From positions 1-52,283 of the forward strand of contig CALQFM020000024.1 of NCBI GenBank assembly GCA_943329845.2: a stretch of DNA of 52,283 nucleotides. Direction: 5' to 3'. The DNA is from Candidatus Kuenenia stuttgartensis. Its GTDB lineage: Bacteria; Pseudomonadota; Alphaproteobacteria; SMXS01. Position 1 is the stretch's first letter. Each line of letters opens with the position of its first letter. The notes beneath the pieces are model-generated. The model saw nothing but the letters and a program-made list of their open reading frames with translations. It was not told the origin of the DNA and did not search any database. This document shows positions 9,329 through 17,244 of the stretch, in pieces. The translations under genes and the position numbers were made by a program.

Positions 9329-10747
9329 TCAAACACCAAGATAGCTGTCCAAGGTCATGTGGTCGTGGCGGATGCGCAGTTCCTGGTAGTTGGCCAGCGT
9401 CACGCCAGGCTTGCCCAGGGTCTGCCGTCCACCGGCTTTCATGCCGCGATGAACCAGCGGCATGTTCGCCGTGTCCTGCTCGAAAATCGCGGCGATTCCG
9501 CCCAGTTCGGGCGCCTTGAACCAGCTGTCCTCGAGGCCGAGCTTGGTCATCGGCGCGGGGTCCGGGCGCGGCTTGTCCTGCGGGAAGGCATAGAGCAGCA
9601 TGACGTCCATGATCGAGGTGTCCGGATCGTCGCCGTTCGGCCGGAACCGGAAGACGACCGGCACGCCGCCGCCGCCGCAAGGCATCAGGTTCGGAAACAC
9701 CTGGTACATGGTGGTATCGAGGGTTTCGGAGATCGAGAGCCCGGAGTGATCGACGCCTGTCGTGGCCGTCAGGTTGCCGCGCATCAACGTCGCCATGGCC
9801 TTGCGTGCGCTCCCGCCCGGCGAAATCTCCATTCGCGGCAGCGAGAAGTTCTCGTCTGCGCCGGGGCCGGGCGAGCCGGCGAGTTCCTTGATGAAGCTGT
9901 CCGCGATCTGCTGTTCCTCCAGCGGCGGCAGCAGCGGGCTTGCCACGCCTTGCGGCGTGATCATCCGGTTCACGTGGGAACCGAAGATGTCGTACTGGGA
10001 ATTCACGTCGCCGATATACGGCATGGTCTGCGGATGCGTCGTTTCCACATGCAGTACCTCGATGAACGCCTCCTGGGCGATCTTCCAGTTGCACGGCATG
10101 ATTTTCTGCACGTGGGCCGCGATATAGCGCTCCTCCAGCGGCCAGCGATCGAAGTGGCCCACAAGCTCGCCGAGATAGTCTTCCAGCGGTCCCGCCGTCT
10201 CGTCCATGTTGATGAAGACGAAGCCGCCCCAGGTCTGGGCCTGCACCGGCCGCAGATCGGAATCCGCTTCGTCGACATGCGCGAAGTCCCACTTGGCGGG
10301 AATGTGGGCGAGGCTGCCGTCCAGGTTCCACGACCAGCCGTGGAATGGGCAGGTGATCATGCTCGTCGACACGACCTCGCCCTCGCTGCGGCCGCCGGGC
10401 CGCAGTTGCGTGCCGCGGTGCAGGCATGAATTGAAGAACGCCCTGATTTCGGTGTCGGCGCCGCGCACGATGAGGATCGAATACGAGCCCACCTCATAGA
10501 CGATGCTGTCGCCGATCTCCGGGATCTGCTCTTCCCGGCACGCCATCTGCCAGATCCGCGGCCACAGGCGATCCATTTCCAGGTCGTGCCACGAGCGCGA
10601 GAAGTATCGCGCCTTGTCGATGTCCCCGGAACCCAGCCACGGCGCGTTTTCGGCGAACATCGCCGCAGGCGGAGAGTCGGCGTCCGACGCGAGGATTTCC
10701 TGGAAGGTTGGCCTGGGCCGCAGATCGGAGAGTGGATCGTCACGCAA
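9329..10747 (-). CDS. Rieske aromatic-ring-hydroxylating oxygenase, alpha subunit
   Basis: A 472-residue oxygenase component. The Rieske [2Fe-2S] ligands are Cys108/His110 (SCLHRGTQ) and Cys133/His136 (CPFHGWSW). The mononuclear-iron site includes His233 and His238 (EVLHVETTHP). The C-terminal half is the substrate-binding SRPBCC domain. The start is set by a strong GAGGAGG Shine-Dalgarno 5 bases before a TTG at 10747; a further TTG at 10765 has no such site. No ferredoxin or reductase gene is adjacent, so electron supply must come from elsewhere. The substrate is unknown. Confidence 0.9.
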   Translation of the reverse strand: MRDDPLSDLRPRPTFQEILASDADSPPAAMFAENAPWLGSGDIDKARYFSRSWHDLEMDRLWPRIWQMACREEQIPEIGDSIVYEVGSYSILIVRGADTEIRAFFNSCLHRGTQLRPGGRSEGEVVSTSMITCPFHGWSWNLDGSLAHIPAKWDFAHVDEADSDLRPVQAQTWGGFVFINMDETAGPLEDYLGELVGHFDRWPLEERYIAAHVQKIMPCNWKIAQEAFIEVLHVETTHPQTMPYIGDVNSQYDIFGSHVNRMITPQGVASPLLPPLEEQQIADSFIKELAGSPGPGADENFSLPRMEISPGGSARKAMATLMRGNLTATTGVDHSGLSISETLDTTMYQVFPNLMPCGGGGVPVVFRFRPNGDDPDTSIMDVMLLYAFPQDKPRPDPAPMTKLGLEDSWFKAPELGGIAAIFEQDTANMPLVHRGMKAGGRQTLGKPGVTLANYQELRIRHDHMTLDSYLGV

Positions 10748-10843
10748 GGTGGCCTCCTCGAACAAGATAGCCGGCGGGCTACCGGGACAGCATGTCCCGC
10801 CGCACCCCCGCGGCCGTTTCAGACTGAACCGCCCGTTACGACC

Positions 10844-12109
10844 TCAGCTGAATTCAAGGCTGATCGAATCAGCCCGCATCAGCGCGCCGTCGCCCAGTTC
10901 CTTGCGGCGCACGTCCTTGAACGCCTCGAAGTCGCCGGGAACGACCTGCCAGGTCAGGAAGTGGTTCACACCGTTGATCACCTGCGGGATCGGGCTGAAG
11001 CCCAGCGGGATCATGGCGAAGTCGCCCTTGGTTTCCTTCCACAGGTGGCGGTCGATAAAGTCCAGCCAGTCGTTGAACTTGTCCTCGCGCACCATGTCGA
11101 CGAAGGCGACGCAGCTTTCGTTCTGGGCGCCCACCTTGCGGATCATCTCGGTGGGGAACAGGCCGCCGGTCCAGCGGCAGTTGATCTCGGTGACCATCAC
11201 CTCGTCGCCGGCGATGAAATAGTCGATGCCGCAATTGATGCCCTCGGGCGCCACGAAACCCTGGGCGCGGGCGTATGCGCCCACGTTCAGCAGCTCCTTC
11301 CTGTGCGCGTCGGTCAGGATCACGTCGGGACCGATCAGGTTGCCGACCCAGACGCCGTCGGCGAACATGATCTTGCGCACATTGGCGATGACGATCTCCT
11401 CGGGCGTCACCCGCAGGTCGACGGTCATCTCGGTGAACCGGGTCAGGTCCAGCCGCTGCTGCAGGATCAGCTCCATGCTGTCCTCATATTCGGCGACGTA
11501 ATCCTTCGCCTCCTGGATGCTGGTCACGGTCGTCACGTTGCGCGCGCCGGCGAGGCCCAGGATCTTCAGCATGACCTTGTTGCCGTGTTTGGCGATGAAG
11601 GCGTGCGCCTCGCCCGAATCCAGCGTGCCCTTGGTCAGCACGATGGTCTCGGGCACCGGGATGCCGAAGCCGGGCGCGTTGCGCGCGAAATGGATCTTGG
11701 AATTGACGTTCTGGCTGACCCGGTAGGCTTCCGGATCATTGTGCAGCACGCTGTTGGTGCCGCTGGTCATGTAGAGCGTGATGCTTTCGGTCGGCGGCAG
11801 GTTGCGCGCGATCGAGGGGTAGAAATCGGCCTTGGGATGCAGCACTCGATGCTCGGGCGGCACCGGGTCGATGCCCATGCGCTTGAAGAATTCGGTGATG
11901 GTCGCCAGCCGCTCGGGCCAGGGTGCGACGCCGAATTCCTCGTACATCATGACATAGTCGGCAGGCTTGCCCAGGCCGATATACACGACCTGCAGGAAGC
12001 CCATCAGGTCGGCACTTTCGGCCTCGTCCTTGCGCTGTTTCGGCGTCAGCTTGGCCGGGTCGAAATGCAGCGACATGTCGTCCACGGTCACGGCATAGGC
12101 GGTACTCAT
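10844..12109 (-). CDS. ATP-grasp domain protein, probable carboxylate-amine ligase
   Basis: A 421-residue protein. The N-terminal 130 residues resemble a pre-ATP-grasp domain. The ATP-grasp fold follows, with a nucleotide-binding lysine near 182 (KVMLKILGLAG) and the metal-binding strand EINCRWTGG at 308-316 near the end of the fold. ATP-grasp ligases couple a carboxylate to an amine or thiol through an acyl phosphate. The ATG at 12109 has no strong ribosome-binding site, and a TTG at 12157 is possible. The next gene upstream on the same strand is a stand-alone class I glutamine amidotransferase, which could supply ammonia. That pairing is inference. Confidence 0.75.
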   Translation of the reverse strand: MSTAYAVTVDDMSLHFDPAKLTPKQRKDEAESADLMGFLQVVYIGLGKPADYVMMYEEFGVAPWPERLATITEFFKRMGIDPVPPEHRVLHPKADFYPSIARNLPPTESITLYMTSGTNSVLHNDPEAYRVSQNVNSKIHFARNAPGFGIPVPETIVLTKGTLDSGEAHAFIAKHGNKVMLKILGLAGARNVTTVTSIQEAKDYVAEYEDSMELILQQRLDLTRFTEMTVDLRVTPEEIVIANVRKIMFADGVWVGNLIGPDVILTDAHRKELLNVGAYARAQGFVAPEGINCGIDYFIAGDEVMVTEINCRWTGGLFPTEMIRKVGAQNESCVAFVDMVREDKFNDWLDFIDRHLWKETKGDFAMIPLGFSPIPQVINGVNHFLTWQVVPGDFEAFKDVRRKELGDGALMRADSISLEFS

Positions 12110-12246
12110 GGTCTGGCCAGGAAAGAAAGGGGCTGCGCGCAAGGTTTCGTCTCCCAAATTGTCTTTGGCGGTTCAGCGGGAGCGACTGTATCCCGACAAG
12201 ATCGTCAGATGTAAGCCCGGTTGTTGGGCCGCCACCCATTTCCGGT

Positions 12247-12263
12247 CATCAACTGAGTTGATG
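12247..12263. promoter_or_regulatory. 17-base perfect palindrome, possible operator
   Basis: CATCAACT-G-AGTTGATG is a perfect inverted repeat with 8-base arms around one G. It lies in the 177-base gap between the amidotransferase gene (ends 12287) and the ATP-grasp gene (starts 12109), about 140 bases upstream of the latter. It could be an operator. Arms this short with no T run do not fit a terminator well. Confidence 0.4.
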
Positions 12264-12286
12264 GCTATGGAGGGTGGTTAATCGTG

Positions 12287-13120
12287 TCAGCGGCTGCGAA
12301 GCACGTCGACGCGGTCCAGCCAGTTGCCCAGTTCGGCGGTGCGGACCAGCGGATCGACCACCGGCCTGAGCTCCTCCGGCGCGGCGGAAGGATCTTTCGC
12401 GATCACGGCCAGTTGGTTCATGTCGCCGACGATGGCCGTCGCGCTTGCTTCGGTCAGCGCGCCTGCCGCGATGAGGGCGGGCGCGTTGCCACTGACCAGG
12501 CTGGCGACCTCACGGCCGTCGAACTCCAGGTGATACTGGACCGCCCAGAATTCGCCGCGGCCGCGCCGCAGGATCGCGGCCTGCACATGGGAATGGGCGT
12601 TGCCGGCCAGCAGTTCGGCATTCTCGGGCAATTCCCAGACCGTGTCGTTGTGCCAGCACAGCGCGTCGAACCGGTCGACCTTGCCGCGGTACATGGGATG
12701 GCCTCGGCCCGCGTCGGTCAGGGTCACGTCGCGCGCCCAGCCGATCTCCGGGCCGTTGGGATTAGCTACGACCGAACCGCCGGCGGCGACGGTGGCGAGC
12801 TGGATGCCATAGCAGACTCCGAACTGCGGAACGCCGCTATCGAATACCGCGCGCGCCAGGTCGATCTGCGCCTCGATCAGCGGATTGGGCCGGTGGATCG
12901 TCAGGTTCGAGCCGCTCCAGATGATGCCGTCGAACGCCTCGATGGGCGCGGGCATCTCCGGCGATGTCGTGTCGAAGGTGAGGACCGAGATTTCGGCGTC
13001 CGGCCGGTGCAGCCGGACCGCGCGGGTGAACATGTCGCCCGCCCTCGATCCGCCGACCGAGACGATGCCGGCGCGGCCGTTGGTGGAATAAATATCGGCG
13101 ATGAGCAGCTTCACGGGCAT
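12287..13120 (-). CDS. Class I glutamine amidotransferase (GATase1) domain protein
   Basis: A 277-residue cytoplasmic protein with the full glutaminase triad: nucleophile Cys103 (FGVCYGIQ), His197 and Glu199 (QYHLEF; GMP synthetase has QFHPE). It has no synthetase domain of its own, so it is either a free glutamine or gamma-glutamyl hydrolase or the ammonia-supplying half of a two-protein amidotransferase. The next same-strand gene is an ATP-grasp ligase, a plausible partner. The ATG at 13120 is divergent from the ABC exporter, with 64 bases between starts. Confidence 0.85.
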   Translation of the reverse strand: MPVKLLIADIYSTNGRAGIVSVGGSRAGDMFTRAVRLHRPDAEISVLTFDTTSPEMPAPIEAFDGIIWSGSNLTIHRPNPLIEAQIDLARAVFDSGVPQFGVCYGIQLATVAAGGSVVANPNGPEIGWARDVTLTDAGRGHPMYRGKVDRFDALCWHNDTVWELPENAELLAGNAHSHVQAAILRRGRGEFWAVQYHLEFDGREVASLVSGNAPALIAAGALTEASATAIVGDMNQLAVIAKDPSAAPEELRPVVDPLVRTAELGNWLDRVDVLRSR

Positions 13121-13184
13121 GGCGTCACCATAGCGGCGGCGGCACCGCTTGGTCCATCCATACCGGGCATGCCATCATTGTCCC

Positions 13185-15053
13185 ATGGCTGAAACGAAAC
13201 GAGCAGGTGATGGGCCGCCGTCGCAGACCTGGCGGGAGCGGGTGGGCGCGCTGCGCAACCTGCCGCCGTTCCTGGCGCTGGTCTGGCGCACCAGCCCGGC
13301 GCTGACCGCGAGCACGCTGTCGCTGCGGCTGGTCCGGGCGCTGCTGCCCGTGATCACGCTCTATATCGGCAAGCTGATCATCGACGAGGTGGTGCTGCTC
13401 ACCCGGCTTCCCGGCATGGCGCCGGGCTTGCGCGAATGGCTGGAAAGCGGGCTGCTGACCAGATTGGGCGTGCTGGTCGCGCTCGAATTCGGGTTGGCGG
13501 TGTCGGCCGACCTGCTGGGCAGGCTGGTGGCGCTGCTCGACGGGCTGCTGTCCGAGCGGTTCAGCAACGAGACCAGCATCCGGCTGATGCAGCACGCGGC
13601 CACGCTCGACCTGGAGGATTTCGAGGACAGCGAACTGCAGGACCAGCTCGACCGGGCGCGGCGGCAGGCGGCCGGGCGCATGTCGCTGATGAGCATGATG
13701 TTCTCGCAGGCGCAGGACGTGGTGACGGTGATCAGCTTCGCCGCCGGCCTGATGGTGTTCGCGCCGTGGCTGATCGCGCTGCTGCTGGCGGCGCTGGTGC
13801 CGGCGTTCATCGGCGAGGCGCATTTCAACGCCCAGAGCTATGCGCTGGCGTTCACCCGAACGCAGGAGCGGCGCGAGCTGGACTATGTGCGTCAGACCGG
13901 CGCCAGCGTCGAGACCGCCAAGGAAGTGAAGATCTTCGGCCTCAACGCCTTCCTGATCGAGCGCTACAGGAAACTGTCCGGCGACATCTATCTCGGCAAC
14001 AAGCGCCTTGCCATCCGCCGTGCTGGCTGGGGCGGTGCGCTGACCGCGCTGGGCACGCTCGGCTACTATGCCGCCTATGCCTATCTGGTCTGGCGCACAC
14101 TGGCGGGACAATTCAGCATCGGCGACCTGGTGTTCCTCGCCGGCTCGTTCCTGCGGCTGCGCGGCCTGCTGGAAGGGCTGCTGCTCGGCGTGTCGCAGGT
14201 GGCGGGGCAGGCGCTCTACCTTGAGGACCTGTTCGGCTTCTTCGAGATCACGCCGCAGATCGCGTCGCCGCCCGACGCGCTGCCGTTCCCGCGGCCGATC
14301 CGGCAGGGATTCACCTTCGAGGACGCGGGATTCAGGTACCCCGGCGCGCGGCGCTGGGCCGTGCGGCACCTGGACTTCACCCTGAACACGGGCGAGGTGC
14401 TGGCTCTGGTCGGCGAGAACGGGGCGGGCAAGACCACGCTGGTGAAGCTGCTCGCCCGGCTCTATGACCCGACCGAAGGCCGTATCCTGCTCGACGGCCG
14501 CGACCTGCGCGACTACGACCTCGACGACCTGCGCGGCAATATCGGCGTCATCTTCCAGGACTTCATGCGCTACCACCTGAGCGCCGCCGACAACATCGCC
14601 GTCGGCCGCATCGAGGCCCGCGACGACAGGGACCGCATAGAGCGGGCCGCGCGCCGTGGCATGGCCGACGACGTGATCCGGCGGCTGCCGGCAGGCTACG
14701 ACCAGACCCTCGGCAAGCGGTTCCGCACCGGCATCGACCTGTCCGGCGGCGAATGGCAGAAGATCGCCATCGCGCGGGCTTACATGCGCGACGCCCAGGT
14801 GCTGATCCTCGACGAGCCCACGGCGGCGCTCGACGCCCGCGCCGAGTTCGAGGTGTTCCAGCGGTTCCGGGATTTGAGTGAGCGGCGCATGGCGGTGCTG
14901 ATCAGCCATCGCTTTTCCAGCGTCCGCATGGCCGACCGAATCCTGGTCATGGCAGACGGCCAGATCGAGGCAAGCGGCTCCCATGCCGAGCTGCTGGCCT
15001 CGTCCAGCCGTTATGCCGAGCTTTTCGAGTTACAGGCGGCCGGGTACCGCTAA
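13185..15053 (+). CDS. ABC transporter, fused permease and ATP-binding protein (exporter type)
   Basis: A 622-residue half-transporter of the inner membrane, expected to work as a dimer. The first 330 residues or so hold the six-helix export-type membrane domain (for example TLGYYAAYAYLVW). The nucleotide-binding domain has Walker A GENGAGKTT at about 409, signature LSGGE at about 519 and Walker B VLILDEPTAALD at about 540. The substrate is not predictable. The ATG at 13185 is taken rather than the TTG at 13149. Its stop overlaps the region where the convergent hemerythrin gene would once have ended. Confidence 0.93.
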   Translation: MAETKRAGDGPPSQTWRERVGALRNLPPFLALVWRTSPALTASTLSLRLVRALLPVITLYIGKLIIDEVVLLTRLPGMAPGLREWLESGLLTRLGVLVALEFGLAVSADLLGRLVALLDGLLSERFSNETSIRLMQHAATLDLEDFEDSELQDQLDRARRQAAGRMSLMSMMFSQAQDVVTVISFAAGLMVFAPWLIALLLAALVPAFIGEAHFNAQSYALAFTRTQERRELDYVRQTGASVETAKEVKIFGLNAFLIERYRKLSGDIYLGNKRLAIRRAGWGGALTALGTLGYYAAYAYLVWRTLAGQFSIGDLVFLAGSFLRLRGLLEGLLLGVSQVAGQALYLEDLFGFFEITPQIASPPDALPFPRPIRQGFTFEDAGFRYPGARRWAVRHLDFTLNTGEVLALVGENGAGKTTLVKLLARLYDPTEGRILLDGRDLRDYDLDDLRGNIGVIFQDFMRYHLSAADNIAVGRIEARDDRDRIERAARRGMADDVIRRLPAGYDQTLGKRFRTGIDLSGGEWQKIAIARAYMRDAQVLILDEPTAALDARAEFEVFQRFRDLSERRMAVLISHRFSSVRMADRILVMADGQIEASGSHAELLASSSRYAELFELQAAGYR

Positions 15054-15086
15054 GCGGCAGCGCTGACCGGCACGCCCTGCTTCAAC

Positions 15087-15566
15087 TCATGGCCCATGAA
15101 GCTCCGGGTCTCCGGCGACGGCACGCCGCTCGCCTTGAACTGGGCGGTCAGCTCCTGCTTGCGCGCCAGCGGCGCGGGCCTGGGCGAACAGGCCTTCGGA
15201 CCGCTTTTCCTCCTCCTTGACGTGATGCTCGATCATCTCGGACAGAACGGTGACCTTGGCATCATAGAAATCGTCGTCTGGGGTGCCTGCCTCGATCTCG
15301 GCGATCAGCACCTTGGCACCGTCATGCTCCACGTAGGACTCGTCGAGCAGGTCTTCCTCGACCTTGTCCTTGCAGGCCGGATAGAAGATTTCTTCCTCGA
15401 TGATGGCGTGAACCGTCAGTTCCATGCAGATCTGCTCGGCGAGCTTCTGCTTGCGATCGGCACCCTGGGCCGAGTCGAACTTGGCGAACAGATCTTCGAC
15501 CTTGCGGTGATCGGCTTTCAGCAGGGCGATGGCGTCGGGCTGGGTCTTGGGCACCGGGAACTCCAT
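15087..15566 (-). CDS. Hemerythrin HHE cation-binding domain protein with frameshifted C-terminus
   Basis: A 159-residue four-helix protein binding a non-heme diiron centre, cytoplasmic. Likely ligands: His20 (DHRKVED), His53 and Glu57 (HAIIEEE), His81 (VEHDGAKV), and His114 or 115 with Glu residues in HHVKEEEKRSEG. After residue 133 the reading turns into an atypical Gly/Arg/Ala tail. A second frame continues the family-like tail KQELTAQFKASGVPSPETRS and MGHELKQG down to a TAG at 15050-15052. A frameshift near 15165-15175 is therefore likely. The catalytic bundle is intact. An EcfG-type promoter lies 24 bases upstream. Confidence 0.85.
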   Translation of the reverse strand: MEFPVPKTQPDAIALLKADHRKVEDLFAKFDSAQGADRKQKLAEQICMELTVHAIIEEEIFYPACKDKVEEDLLDESYVEHDGAKVLIAEIEAGTPDDDFYDAKVTVLSEMIEHHVKEEEKRSEGLFAQARAAGAQAGADRPVQGERRAVAGDPELHGP

Positions 15567-15589
15567 GTTGGGGTGCGCTAAGCCTCAAC

Positions 15590-15614
15590 AACGCCGACGT
15601 GCCAAGACCGTTCC
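15590..15614 (-). promoter_or_regulatory. EcfG-type general-stress promoter of the hemerythrin gene
   Basis: On the minus strand, GGAAC (15614-15610), a 16-base spacer, then CGTT (15593-15590). This matches the alphaproteobacterial EcfG consensus GGAAC-N16/17-CGTT exactly. Transcription would start near 15583, about 17 bases before the ATG at 15566. It occupies the whole gap between this gene and the NTF2-like gene. Confidence 0.75.
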
Positions 15615-15615
15615 C

Positions 15616-16164
15616 TCAGCCGAAGCGGCGCGGCGGCAGTTCCCGGTCCCAGGGATCATCCGGATAGCGCGCGCCGCGCGTTTTCAGCATGCCATAGAGG
15701 CCGCCGTCCCATTCCGCCGTCGATGGGGCGTTGCGGTTCCAGTCCATGACATAGAGACGGTCGATGATGCGCCAGTCGCCGTCGCGGCACTCGAAGCGGT
15801 CCAGGTAGCGGCCGCCGACAATGCGCTGGACCGGTCCTGACGGTTCATCGATATCCAGATAGCCGGTGACGTAGGTTTCGCCGCGGGCGTGGATGCCGTC
15901 CGGCTCGATGACGATCCACGCATTGCCGATCTTCTGCTGGCTGCGGCGCATGTTGGCGCGCATGTTGTCTGTCATGAACACGGCGAATTCCCAGGCATTG
16001 CCGTCGAAGGTGCCGTGGGTTTCTGTCGCGTCCGGCCAGTAGGCGGATTTCAGCACCTCGGCGTCACAGCGGTCGATGCCGTGGCAATACCGGCACAGCA
16101 AATCGTAGATGGCGTCCTTGGCCAGCATATCGTCGATGCGGCGGGCGCGCTCCTCGTCGGTCAT
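15616..16164 (-). CDS. Nuclear transport factor 2 / SnoaL-like protein
   Basis: A 182-residue cone-fold protein. The N-terminal block AIYDLLCRYCHGIDRCDAEV and the later YVTGYLDI and DRFECRDGDWRIIDR are typical of bacterial SnoaL-like domains. These include dehydratases, isomerases and small dioxygenase subunits; the true activity here is unknown. GGGAGA precedes the ATG at 16164. The alpha/beta hydrolase gene ends 12 bases upstream on the same strand, so they are probably co-transcribed. Confidence 0.82.
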   Translation of the reverse strand: MTDEERARRIDDMLAKDAIYDLLCRYCHGIDRCDAEVLKSAYWPDATETHGTFDGNAWEFAVFMTDNMRANMRRSQQKIGNAWIVIEPDGIHARGETYVTGYLDIDEPSGPVQRIVGGRYLDRFECRDGDWRIIDRLYVMDWNRNAPSTAEWDGGLYGMLKTRGARYPDDPWDRELPPRRFG

Positions 16165-16175
16165 GGGATCTCCCT

Positions 16176-17120
16176 TCAACGCGAAAGAACCTGGCGCAGG
16201 CAGTCCAGCTGATGCGCGATGGCCCGGCGGCTGACCCGCGCATCGGGCGCGATGAGGTCGAAGCCGTGCGGCGCGCCGGGGAACACGGCCAGGTCGACCC
16301 GGATGCCCGCACCGATCAGCCGGCTGGCATAGGCGATATCCTCGTCGCGGAACAGGTCCAGGTCGCCGGTCATGATGTAGGCAGGCGGCAGTCCCGTAAC
16401 GTCATCGGCGCGGATCGCGGCGGCGTAGCAGGAGGGCTCGCCTTGCGCCTCCACATACATGGACCAGGCCCGCAGCGACACCTCACGGGTCCAGCAATAG
16501 GCGGGCAGGTCGAAGTGGCCGGACGGCGTATGGTGCCGGTCGTCGATCATCGGATAGATCAGCATCTGATAGAGCAGGGCAGGGCCGCCACGGTCCCGGT
16601 TCATCAGCGCCGCGCCCGCCGCCACGCCGCCGCCGCCGCTGGGGCCGCCCAGGATGATCTTCGCCGGATCGATGCCCAGGCTCGCCGCGTTGGCCGCCAC
16701 CCACTCGATGACGGCGCAGGTGTCCAGCACGGCGGCGGGCGAACGATGCTCGGGCGCCATGCGGTAGTCGACCGAGATCACCTTCATCAGCGGTGTGTAA
16801 CGGTAGACGAATGGATCGTCAGCGGTGCCCATGACGTAGCCGCCGCCATGGACCCAGACCATCACGGCATCCGGGAATTCCATCCGATCGGGCGTGTAGA
16901 TATAGACGGGCACATCCGGATTGCCGGGCAGGCCAGGCACGGTCGCGGCTTCCTCGCGGCCGCCGAAGCCAGGCAGGATCAGGCGCCATGCCACCAGCAG
17001 CTCGGCCCATCGGGCGCGGGCGGCTGTCATGTCCGGCCCGATCATGGCGAGCTGCTCGCCGCGCTCGGGCGTGAAGTTCACGCGTACGTCCGGATCGATC
17101 AGGTCCTCGATGGATGCCAT
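16176..17120 (-). CDS. Alpha/beta hydrolase, hormone-sensitive-lipase type
   Basis: A 314-residue cytoplasmic esterase-like protein. The oxyanion-hole motif HGGG is at 91-94, nucleophile Ser161 in GPSGGG (the family is usually GDSAGG), acid near Asp253 or Asp255 (TGDLDLFRDE), and His285 (APHGFD). The serine-motif variant keeps the nucleophile. GGGGAGGA lies just before the ATG at 17120, a strong ribosome-binding site. It is first in a two-gene unit with the NTF2-like gene. Confidence 0.9.
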   Translation of the reverse strand: MASIEDLIDPDVRVNFTPERGEQLAMIGPDMTAARARWAELLVAWRLILPGFGGREEAATVPGLPGNPDVPVYIYTPDRMEFPDAVMVWVHGGGYVMGTADDPFVYRYTPLMKVISVDYRMAPEHRSPAAVLDTCAVIEWVAANAASLGIDPAKIILGGPSGGGGVAAGAALMNRDRGGPALLYQMLIYPMIDDRHHTPSGHFDLPAYCWTREVSLRAWSMYVEAQGEPSCYAAAIRADDVTGLPPAYIMTGDLDLFRDEDIAYASRLIGAGIRVDLAVFPGAPHGFDLIAPDARVSRRAIAHQLDCLRQVLSR

Positions 17121-17244
17121 GCCGTCCTCCCCGTGTCAGCATACCGCGCGACAGTAGCAGAACCGTGCGCCTTGGCCATCGCAAGACGTTCGCCTAGTAT
17201 CCGCGGGTGGGGCGGACGTATGGCTCGGACGGGGGAGTTTCCAG

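Noticed and set aside
13125-14984. 619-codon open frame on the minus strand
   Set aside because: It is the shadow of the ABC exporter, with low-complexity Gln/Arg content.
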